A DNA stretch of 64,000 nt from NAT127 sp034717695 (GTDB taxonomy: Bacteria; Pseudomonadota; Gammaproteobacteria; Pseudomonadales; Porticoccaceae): the NCBI GenBank assembly GCA_034717695.1, contig JAYELS010000070.1, forward strand, positions 26,767-90,766. The letters run 5' to 3'. This document shows positions 37,175 through 43,921 of the stretch, in pieces. The notes beneath the pieces are model-generated. The model saw nothing but the letters and a program-made list of their open reading frames with translations. It did not search any database and was not told the origin of the DNA. Position 1 is the stretch's first letter. Each line of letters starts with the position of its first letter. Position numbers and translations under genes: made by a program.

Positions 37175-37185
37175 CATCATCGGCG
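37172..37185 (-). promoter_or_regulatory. Hexaloop hairpin (CGCC-GATGAT-GGCG) in the narK leader
   Basis: A 4-bp stem with loop GAUGAU. Its 3' arm is the beginning of the terminator stem, so the two structures exclude each other. Equivalent hairpins precede the cobA and nrtA terminators. Confidence 0.5.
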
Positions 37186-37259
37186 TGTGGGGAAAAACGA
37201 TCTGGGTTCGCGGGGTCGGCCAGAAAGGCGCGGGCCAACCACGGGGATGGCATTGGCAA

Positions 37260-37275
37260 TACAAAACCCGTGCCA
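37260..37275 (-). promoter_or_regulatory. Sigma-54-like promoter of narK
   Basis: TGGCACGGGTTTTGTA on the minus strand: a perfect -24 (TGGCACG), correct spacing, and TTGTA for TTGCA at -12 (one mismatch at the usually conserved C). The predicted leader is about 148 nt. Confidence 0.55.
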
Positions 37276-37433
37276 CACCCGCTGCTCTCGATAAAACCGC
37301 GTGTTTTCAGGCGCCTGGGCGAGCCGGCAAGCAGCCCTTGGCAGCCTCGCACCGGTTTGGCCGGGGCAAGGCACCAAAAAGCGCCTTTGGGGCCGGGAAT
37401 GGGCGGCCCGTCCGCGCCATTCTGGCGCAGCCC

Positions 37434-38255
37434 TCAGGCCGATGCGCCGAGCGCCGCGGCCGCCACCTGGCGCAATTGGCCCCGCTTGGCCACCACCTCC
37501 CCCACCACGATAAGGGCGGGGGAAGGCAGGTCGCTCGCCGCCAGGGCCCTGCCGATATCCGCGAGGGTGGCGGCCACCGTGCGTTGATCACTCCGGGTGC
37601 CATTGGCGATCACGGCGATGGGCGTACCGGCGGGTTTGCCCCGGGCGATCAAGCCCTCGGCGATCTCCGCCACCACCGACAGGCCCATGTAGAACACCAG
37701 GGTTTGATCCTGCTGCATGGCGAGGTCCCAGTTGAAGGTCAGCTCGCCATCGCGGCGGTGGGCGGTGATGAAGGTGAGGGCGTGGGCGCAGTCCCGGTGG
37801 GTGAGGGGAATGCCGGTACTGGCGGCGCAGCCGGTGGCGGCGGTAATCCCCGGGATTACCCGCCAGGGAATGGCGTTCTCCTCGAGGATGTCGATCTCCT
37901 CGCCACCCCGGCCAAAAATGAACGGGTCGCCGCCCTTGAGGCGCACCACCCTTTTTCCGCAGCGGGCGAGGGCCACCAGCAGGTCGCAGATCTTCCCCTG
38001 GGGCAGGCTGTGGCGATCCTTGCGCTTGCCCACGTAGATTTGTTCACAGTGCGGCGCAGTAAATGCCAGCAATTCCGGGTTGGCGAGGCGGTCGTACACC
38101 ACCACGTCGGCGGCCTCGAGGGCGCGCATGCCCTTCAGGGTCATCAGCTCCGGATCCCCGGGCCCGGCCCCCAACAGGCACACTTCGCCGGGCTCGATGG
38201 CCTGCCGGAGCGGGGCTGTGCGGGATTTTGGCGCGAAGGGAATGACGGCGGTCAT
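37434..38255 (-). CDS. cobA: Uroporphyrinogen-III C-methyltransferase
   Basis: A 273-aa SUMT enzyme that methylates uroporphyrinogen III at C2 and C7 to give precorrin-2, the precursor of sirohaem for nitrite reductase (and cobalamin). GAGPGDPELMTLKG, RLKGGDPFIFGRGGEE and GIPLTHRD are diagnostic. It is monofunctional: no CysG-type dehydrogenase/chelatase domain. Its place between narK and nrtABC, as in Pseudomonas nas clusters, points to nitrate assimilation. narK follows on the same strand after 332 bp, with its own promoter. Confidence 0.93.
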   Translation of the reverse strand: MTAVIPFAPKSRTAPLRQAIEPGEVCLLGAGPGDPELMTLKGMRALEAADVVVYDRLANPELLAFTAPHCEQIYVGKRKDRHSLPQGKICDLLVALARCGKRVVRLKGGDPFIFGRGGEEIDILEENAIPWRVIPGITAATGCAASTGIPLTHRDCAHALTFITAHRRDGELTFNWDLAMQQDQTLVFYMGLSVVAEIAEGLIARGKPAGTPIAVIANGTRSDQRTVAATLADIGRALAASDLPSPALIVVGEVVAKRGQLRQVAAAALGASA

Positions 38256-38355
38256 GGGTATCTCCTGGCCTCTTGGCCGATCAGCGGGGCACCGGGCGGC
38301 ATCAATCGATACCGGTGCCCCTGGGCTGTTAAACGACTTGGCCGGCGCGGCGGAT

Positions 38356-38392
38356 AAAAAAAGCCCCCGTCAGCCTTGCGGCGGACGGGGGC
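38356..38392 (-). terminator. Leader terminator/attenuator before cobA
   Basis: A 9-bp perfect GC stem (38384-38392 with 38363-38371) followed by seven Us (38362-38356), 100 nt before cobA. It could both end the nrt-porin transcript and attenuate the cobA leader. The 5' arm overlaps the hexaloop hairpin at 38389-38402. Confidence 0.75.
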
Positions 38393-38402
38393 ATCATCAC
38401 CC
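38389..38402 (-). promoter_or_regulatory. Hexaloop hairpin (GGGT-GATGAT-GCCC) in the cobA leader
   Basis: A stem of three G-C pairs and a U-G, with loop GAUGAU. Its GCCC arm is also the start of the terminator stem. The sequence is nearly identical to the one before nrtA (loop GAUGUU). Confidence 0.6.
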
Positions 38403-38416
38403 GGGGTTGGGCGCCA

Positions 38417-38448
38417 GGGGCGCCCGCCCCCCCGGGGGGGGGGCGCCC
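38417..38448. repeat. Extreme GC palindrome with C7 then G10 runs
   Basis: GGGGCGCCC (38417-38425) and GGGCGCCC (38441-38448) flank seven Cs directly followed by ten Gs (38427-38443), all within the cobA leader. This would fold into a very stable hairpin, and the homopolymers are prone to length change. Sequencing error in the runs is possible. Confidence 0.7.
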
Positions 38449-38517
38449 GGGCCCCCCGCGACAGCGGAATCATCGATTGACGGGGGCTCCACACCCACCG
38501 TTTTTCAAGTACTGACA

Positions 38518-38533
38518 ATCAATATCCGTGCCA
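38518..38533 (-). promoter_or_regulatory. Sigma-54-like promoter of cobA
   Basis: TGGCACGGATATTGAT on the minus strand: perfect -24 TGGCACG with TTGAT at -12 (consensus TTGCA/T; one mismatch). The predicted transcript starts near 38507, giving a leader of about 250 nt. The rest of 38256-38722 holds no gene. Confidence 0.6.
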
Positions 38534-38722
38534 GCGCAAAACCCGGGAATGGAGGAGAGAAATCGGCTGATTCCAGCACTGACACCGATACCCGCACCAT
38601 CGACGCGCAAACAACGGCCCAGGGCACGGCGGATTGCCCCTTTTTGGCAAGGCAGGCCGCCGCCCCGTGGAATATCCCCCTGGCTAATTGGCCTCGAACG
38701 GACTGCCCTGCCCCGCCACGCA

Positions 38723-39991
38723 TCAGAAGTTGATTTCGCCCCACACCCACATCTTGGTGGTGTCGCGGTAGGGAAGATCGCTGCCATCGTAGGCGCTGAA
38801 CTTCAATCCCGCGGTGTACCTGGGGCTGAATACCTTGACCGCCTGGAGATTCCACTCGCTGCCAAAGTCGCCAGATCCCTGGTCCGCTTCATAGTCGTGG
38901 TAGACCGCGAGCAGGTTGACGGCATAGGGCAGCACGTTGACCCCCAGGGTATAGAAGGTATCGCGAAGCCCCGTCGCGGGGGTCACCAGGAATTTGTCAG
39001 CCCAGCCGTTGAAGGCGTGCTTGGTGCCGTAGGGGGTCTGAAATCCGTAGGCGCCGTCGTCGGAACCCAGTACCTCGTAGGCAACCTTGGCGGTGAGCGC
39101 GGCCTTGGGCAGGCCGTAGTTCAGGCCGCCCTCGACGAACATATAGTCCGCATCGCGCTCAACGTTGCCGGCACTGGGCTCAAAATCCTGATTGGCGTAC
39201 TCCGCTGCGTAAAGCAGTTTCACCGGCTTGGTGATGGGCAGGCTGTAGGCCCCCTCGAACCGCAGGCCATAGGTGTCGCTGGACTTGAAGCGCAAGCCCC
39301 CATTGACCAGCGGGTCGGTCTCATCCTCGTGGTCGAGGACGTAGCCGTAGGCCGAGAACTTGCCCCAGGTGAATCCGCTGTAGGACAGGTTCACGAGATT
39401 GTCGCTGATCCCATCGCTGTCGAACTGCTCGGTGATGCCATTGACCTTGGTGAGATAGGCGTAGTTGACCACCAGGTCGGGAATCCCGGTGTACAGGGCG
39501 GTAAAGCCGTCGAAGGTCTGATCATCCTGGCGCCAGCCGACACTGCCGACAAAGCGCTGGTTGTCGAGGTTGATGCGCTGCCGGCCATAGCCGAGGTCGA
39601 GGCGGGAAATCCCCCGGTAGCGCAGGTAGGCGCGGTTGACCTCGGTCTCTGAGGGGTCGGCAATCACCGGATACCCGGCCCGCTCCGGGGCGTAGTCGTC
39701 GACGCCGAGCACCGAGCGGATATCCTCCAGTTCGGCCACCACCGAAAATCCCTTGAAGGGCGCGGTCTCGTAACCGAGACGACTGCGCAGGGTCATGGCC
39801 TCCGCCTCCTCGGCAAAGGCATCATCGTCGACGGATTCAAAGCGCAAGCGGACGTTGCCCGACACCTTGCCGCTGTCGATCGCGGCGGCAATGGAATCCG
39901 CCGCCCATGCCGCCGGCGACAGCATGGCCACCGCCGCCGCGAGGGCGGCGGGCTTCAGTACTTTGTTCCCCTTGGCTACCAACATGTTCAT
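38723..39991 (-). CDS. Outer-membrane porin linked to the nitrate transporter
   Basis: A 422-aa porin: signal peptide (ALAAAVAMLSPAAWAADS), then a beta-barrel of alternating aromatic strands ending in ...WVWGEINF, with the C-terminal Phe required by the BAM machinery. It resembles alginate-export-like/OprD-neighbouring barrels. It is the last gene after nrtABC (72 bp gap), suggesting an outer-membrane path for nitrate; the substrate is inferred from context. The start ATG 39991 has GGAG 6 nt upstream; a TTG at 40003 is less likely. Confidence 0.82.
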   Translation of the reverse strand: MNMLVAKGNKVLKPAALAAAVAMLSPAAWAADSIAAAIDSGKVSGNVRLRFESVDDDAFAEEAEAMTLRSRLGYETAPFKGFSVVAELEDIRSVLGVDDYAPERAGYPVIADPSETEVNRAYLRYRGISRLDLGYGRQRINLDNQRFVGSVGWRQDDQTFDGFTALYTGIPDLVVNYAYLTKVNGITEQFDSDGISDNLVNLSYSGFTWGKFSAYGYVLDHEDETDPLVNGGLRFKSSDTYGLRFEGAYSLPITKPVKLLYAAEYANQDFEPSAGNVERDADYMFVEGGLNYGLPKAALTAKVAYEVLGSDDGAYGFQTPYGTKHAFNGWADKFLVTPATGLRDTFYTLGVNVLPYAVNLLAVYHDYEADQGSGDFGSEWNLQAVKVFSPRYTAGLKFSAYDGSDLPYRDTTKMWVWGEINF

Positions 39992-40063
39992 CGCGTTCTC
40001 CAAAATAGTATGGAAGGTTGTTTAAAAATCAGTCTCGGGGGCCATCGCCGTTAGAACATTCCA

Positions 40064-40957
40064 CTAGGCGACATTCTTCTTGTGCAGGGTAGTGACCACG
40101 GCGGCAGCGGCCGGCGTGCCGGCGCGCCCGGACGGCTGGCCCTTGGGGGCCGCCGGGGCGCGGGGAGCCTCGTCCACCTTGCGCTGCTTTTCGTAGAGGA
40201 AACGCAGTACTTCCTGGCGGAAATGGTTGTAGCGGGGATTCTCCGCCAGTTCCAGGCGATGGCGCGGCCGCTCCAGGTCGACGGTGAGGATCTCGCCGAT
40301 GGTGGCTGCCGGGCCGTTGGTCATCATCACGATGCGGTCGGACAGCAGCACCGCCTCGTCCACGTCGTGGGTGATCATGATCACGGTGTTGTTGAGCTCC
40401 CGCTGGATTTCCATCAGAGAATCCTGCAGGTGGGCCCGGGTGAGGGCATCGAGGGCGCCGAAGGGTTCGTCCATCAACAGCACCTTGGGCTGCATGGCGA
40501 GGGCTCGGGCGATGCCGACCCGCTGCTTCATGCCGCCGGAAATTTCATTGGGGCGCTTGTGCATGGCGTGGTCCATGTGCACCAGATGGAGGTTGTGCTC
40601 GATCCATTCCTTCATCTCGGCGCGGGATTTGCTGCCGCGAAACACCTGCTTCACCGCCAGCTCCACATTCTGGTAGGCGCTGAGCCAGGGCAGCAGGGAA
40701 TGGTTTTGAAATACCACCGCCCGCTCCGGCCCCGGCTCGTTCACCTCCTTGCCATCGAGCACCACCCCGCCGGTGGTAGCCTGAAGAAGGCCCGCGACAA
40801 TATTGAGCACCGTCGACTTGCCACAGCCGGAGTGGCCGATAAGGGACACGTATTCCCCCTCGACGATTTTCAGATTGACGTTGTCCAGCGCCTTGAAGGG
40901 CCCGTTGTCGGTCTTGAATTCGATGCTGACCCCGGAGATATCGAGAAGCGGCGTCAT
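40064..40957 (-). CDS. Nitrate ABC transporter ATP-binding protein (NrtC/NrtD-like)
   Basis: A 297-aa ABC ATPase: Walker A GHSGCGKST, signature EISGGMKQRVGIARAL, Walker B VLLMDEPFGALD and the switch His in MITHDVDEA. It matches the nitrate/sulfonate/taurine importer family with the short C-terminal tail (NrtD-like; no fused NrtA-like domain as in cyanobacterial NrtC). CAGGAGG precedes ATG 40957. It follows nrtB after 37 bp. Confidence 0.9.
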   Translation of the reverse strand: MTPLLDISGVSIEFKTDNGPFKALDNVNLKIVEGEYVSLIGHSGCGKSTVLNIVAGLLQATTGGVVLDGKEVNEPGPERAVVFQNHSLLPWLSAYQNVELAVKQVFRGSKSRAEMKEWIEHNLHLVHMDHAMHKRPNEISGGMKQRVGIARALAMQPKVLLMDEPFGALDALTRAHLQDSLMEIQRELNNTVIMITHDVDEAVLLSDRIVMMTNGPAATIGEILTVDLERPRHRLELAENPRYNHFRQEVLRFLYEKQRKVDEAPRAPAAPKGQPSGRAGTPAAAAVVTTLHKKNVA

Positions 40958-40994
40958 GGTGAAGTCCTCCTGTGGATGACTGTGGTGATTGGCG

Positions 40995-42002
40995 TTAGCG
41001 GGTGATGGCGTCCTTGTCCCAGGACACCCAGCGCTGCAGGGCCAGCATGCAGCGATCGAGCACATAGCCGATGAGGCCGATCACCAATACCGCCACCATG
41101 ATGCGGCCGAGGGACTGGGAGCTGCCGTTCTGGAATTCATCCCACACGAATTTGCCGAGGCCCGGGTTCTGGGCAAGCATTTCCGCGGCGATCAACACCA
41201 TCCAGGCGGTACCCAGGGACAGCCGCAGCCCGGTGAAAATCATCGGCACCGACGCAGGCAACACGATCTTGCGCACATGCTCCATCCAGGTCAGACGCAA
41301 CACCTTGCTGACGTTGTTGAGATCCGCGCTGACCGAGGTAACGCCGACGGCGGTATTGATGAGGGTCGGCCACAGGGAGCACAGCATCACCGTGAGCACC
41401 GATACCACGTAGGATTTGGCGAATAATGGATCGTCGGAGGTATACACCGCCGCCACCACGATGGTGACCAGGGGCAGCCAGGCCAGCGGCGACACCGGCT
41501 TGAAAATCTGCACCAGCGGATTAACCGCGCTGTACAAGAGCGCGCTGAGACCGATGGCGATGCCGAGGGGAATGGCAATGACCGAGGCCAGGGCAAAGCC
41601 ACTCATCACCGTCACCAGGCTGGTGCCGATCTGGTCGAAAAACGTGGGCTTGCCGGTGTAGCCGCGAATCGGCCGGGGCTTGGCATCGGGGTTTTCCGCC
41701 AGCCGCTGGGCGTTGCGCTCGTGCTGGCGCTGGTAGAAGGCGTCGGCGCGCTCCCGCTCGGCGACGTGTTCGACCCGCAGATTGCCGGCCTGCTCCCACA
41801 CCTCGGCGGGGCCCGGCAACTTGCCCAGGGAGGTATCGACCTGATTGGCCCCCGTCTGCCAGAACATCAGGAAAAGCGCGATCCCGAGAATCGGCAAGCC
41901 GATCTGGCGAAACAGCAGGTTGAGCTGAGTGCCGGGCCGGTCGCCGCGGAGCAGCCGTACCCAGGGTTCCAGCAGTGCAGGGGTTTGTATCGAAATGGCC
42001 AT
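40995..42002 (-). CDS. nrtB: Nitrate ABC transporter permease (NrtB-like)
   Basis: A 335-aa BPD-type permease with about six membrane helices. An insert after the first helix (residues 75-115, polar and charged) is typical of nitrate permeases of proteobacteria. The PVSPLAWLPLVTIVVAAVYT segment and the EAA-like loop (NNVSKVLRLTWMEHVRKIVLPAS) are clear. ATG 42002 is chosen over a TTG at 42032. Confidence 0.9.
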   Translation of the reverse strand: MAISIQTPALLEPWVRLLRGDRPGTQLNLLFRQIGLPILGIALFLMFWQTGANQVDTSLGKLPGPAEVWEQAGNLRVEHVAERERADAFYQRQHERNAQRLAENPDAKPRPIRGYTGKPTFFDQIGTSLVTVMSGFALASVIAIPLGIAIGLSALLYSAVNPLVQIFKPVSPLAWLPLVTIVVAAVYTSDDPLFAKSYVVSVLTVMLCSLWPTLINTAVGVTSVSADLNNVSKVLRLTWMEHVRKIVLPASVPMIFTGLRLSLGTAWMVLIAAEMLAQNPGLGKFVWDEFQNGSSQSLGRIMVAVLVIGLIGYVLDRCMLALQRWVSWDKDAITR

Positions 42003-42090
42003 GGTCGTGTTCCCGCTCAATGTGTCCGTCAATCAGTGGTACCGGCATCGGGCGACGGGGAGTCCCGGAGGAGCCCCGCGCCCCCGTTCC

Positions 42091-43488
42091 TCAGGGCTGC
42101 TCGCCCTCCTTCAGGCCGATGGCAAACTTGGCGATGTACGCGTTGGGCTTGGCGCCGTCGTACTCGATACCGTCGATAAAATCGGCGGTGGCGGGCTTGA
42201 AGCCTGATTCGCTGTCGAAGTTGGGGAAATCGCTGGCGGCGAGCTTGCCTTCGGCGATCAGCTCCCGGGCGGCCACCGCGTAGATATCCGGGCGATAGAC
42301 CTGCCTGGCGATATCCATGTACCAGCTGTCGGGCTTGTGTTCGGGAATCTGGCCCCAGCGGCGCATCTGCGTCAGGTACCAGATGGCATCGGAGTAGTAG
42401 GGATAGGTGGCGTTGTGGCGGAAGAACACATTGAAGTCGGGAATTTCCCGCACGTCGCCCTTCTCGTACTCGAAGGTGCCGGTCATGCTGTTGGCGATGA
42501 CCTTGGCATCCGCCCCCACATAGGCGGGCCGCGCCAGCATCTTCACCGCCTCGGGGCGATTGGCGTTGTTGTTCTCGTCCAGCCAGTGGGCGGCACGGAT
42601 CAACGCCTTCACCACGCGAATATGGGTGTTGGGGTTTTCATCGGCCCATTTTCTGGTGACGCCAAAGACTTTCTCGGGATTGTTCTTCCAGATCTCGTAG
42701 TCGGTGATCACCGGCACGCCGATACCCTTGAACACCGCCTGCTGGTTCCAGGGCTCGCCCACGCAATAGCCGTTGATGGTGCCGGCTTCCATGGTGGCGG
42801 GCATTTGCGGCGGCGGGGTCACGGACAGCAGGGCATCGGCCTTGAGCTGGCCGGTCACATCACCTTTTTGGGGCGCGTAGTAGCCGGGGTGGATGCCCCC
42901 CGCCGCCAGCCAGTAGCGCAGCTCGTAGTTGTGGGTGGATACCGGGAACACCATGCCCAGGTTGAAGGGCTTGCCCGCGGCCTTGAAATTATCGATCACC
43001 GGCTTCAGGGCGTCCGCCTTGATGGGGTGGACCGGCTTGCCATTTTCCATCGGCACATGCTGTTTCATTTGTTCCCAAACGGCATTGGATACGGTAATGG
43101 CGTTGCCATTGAGGTCCATGCTGAAGGCGGTGATGACATCGGCCTTGGTGCCGAAGCCGACGGTGGCACCCAGGGGCTGGCCCGCCAGCATATGGGCGCC
43201 GTCCAGCTCGCCGGAAATCACCCGGTCGAGGAGAACCTTCCAGTTGGCCTGGGCCTCGAGGGTGACGTAGAGATCCTCGTCCTCGAAAAAGCCCTTCTCG
43301 TAGGCCACCGCCAGGGGTGCCATGTCGGTGAGCTTGATGAAACCGAATTTCAGCTCCCACTTTTCCGGATCGCCCACCTCGGCGGAGACGGTTGCGGGCG
43401 CCAGCAAAGAGACGGCGCACAGGGTGACGATGCCAGCCACCTGTGCGCGCCAGCGGGAGGCCTTGTCGGCGATTCGTGGGAATGGCAT
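42091..43488 (-). CDS. nrtA: Nitrate ABC transporter substrate-binding protein (NrtA-like)
   Basis: A 465-aa periplasmic binding protein of the NrtA/CmpA family, with an N-terminal signal peptide (VTLCAVSLLAPATVSAE). Family marks: FIKLTDMAPLAVAYEKGFF, HMLAGQPLGATVGFG, NGYCVGEPWNQQAV. It binds nitrate (or nitrite) outside the inner membrane. The cytosolic sensor NasS is a homologue, but the signal peptide here favours transport. It is first in the operon nrtA-nrtB-nrtD-porin, behind a long regulated leader. Confidence 0.92.
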   Translation of the reverse strand: MPFPRIADKASRWRAQVAGIVTLCAVSLLAPATVSAEVGDPEKWELKFGFIKLTDMAPLAVAYEKGFFEDEDLYVTLEAQANWKVLLDRVISGELDGAHMLAGQPLGATVGFGTKADVITAFSMDLNGNAITVSNAVWEQMKQHVPMENGKPVHPIKADALKPVIDNFKAAGKPFNLGMVFPVSTHNYELRYWLAAGGIHPGYYAPQKGDVTGQLKADALLSVTPPPQMPATMEAGTINGYCVGEPWNQQAVFKGIGVPVITDYEIWKNNPEKVFGVTRKWADENPNTHIRVVKALIRAAHWLDENNNANRPEAVKMLARPAYVGADAKVIANSMTGTFEYEKGDVREIPDFNVFFRHNATYPYYSDAIWYLTQMRRWGQIPEHKPDSWYMDIARQVYRPDIYAVAARELIAEGKLAASDFPNFDSESGFKPATADFIDGIEYDGAKPNAYIAKFAIGLKEGEQP

Positions 43489-43514
43489 GCGTGTTCTCCG
43501 TCAAAAAATTGCAC

Positions 43515-43551
43515 AAAAAAAAGCCCACGAAGCGCCAGGCGCTTCGTGGGC
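43515..43551 (-). terminator. Leader terminator/attenuator before nrtA
   Basis: A perfect 13-bp stem (43539-43551 with 43523-43535, 3-nt loop) followed by eight Us (43522-43515), only 26 nt before the nrtA start codon. No gene ends here, so it must act within the leader. The first bases of the stem also pair in the hairpin at 43548-43561. Confidence 0.85.
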
Positions 43552-43561
43552 AACATCACCC
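43548..43561 (-). promoter_or_regulatory. Hexaloop hairpin (GGGT-GATGTT-GCCC) in the nrtA leader
   Basis: Loop GAUGUU on a short stem; its GCCC arm is the first part of the terminator stem. Formation of one excludes the other, the expected design of an antiterminator. An upstream 8-bp stem (GAGCCCCG/CGGGGCTC, around 43580-43615) could be the first hairpin of a pair. Confidence 0.6.
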
Positions 43562-43626
43562 AAGATTGGAGGTTTTACGTGAGCCCCGATCACAGGGGGG
43601 TAGCTTTCGGGGCTCGATATTAGTTT

Positions 43627-43642
43627 TGCATAAGCCGTGCCA
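43627..43642 (-). promoter_or_regulatory. Sigma-54-like promoter of the nrtA operon
   Basis: TGGCACGGCTTATGCA on the minus strand gives a perfect -24 element, the GG-N10-GC spacing and ATGCA at -12. This is the best of the three -24/-12 sites in the region. A partial dyad GCAC-N8-GTGC at 43717-43732, about 100 bp upstream, sits where an NtrC-type activator would bind. Confidence 0.7.
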
Positions 43643-43809
43643 TATTTTTTACTGCCATTTATTCAATGGGTTACGGAATTCTGCCGCAAAGCCGACAACG
43701 GGACGGAGGCCGGCCCGCACGATTTATGGTGCAGCACACAATGGATTTCGCACAGGCTTGGCGCGCCGCGCCGGAGAGGGAGGGATTTTCAGGGGAATTA
43801 TTGCCGGAC

Positions 43810-43835
43810 AAAAAAAGAGGGCCTCGCGGCCCTCT
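43810..43835 (-). terminator. Intrinsic terminator after pepN
   Basis: An 8-bp stem (AGAGGGCC/GGCCCTCT, UCGC-type tetraloop) with a 7-base U-tract on the minus strand side. It closes the pepN transcript before the nrt promoter. The remaining sequence between it and pepN (to 43921) shows no gene. Confidence 0.8.
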
Positions 43836-43921
43836 CAAGCATCAGAGATAAAGGGTGTGATATCCAGGAACATCACGGGGGGAATAATGCAGGTTTAAGA
43901 CCCCCGGGATGTTGATGCATA

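Noticed and set aside
42091..43488. NrtA-like protein as the cytosolic nitrate sensor NasS
   Set aside because: A clear signal peptide and first place in an ABC operon fit a periplasmic binding protein instead.
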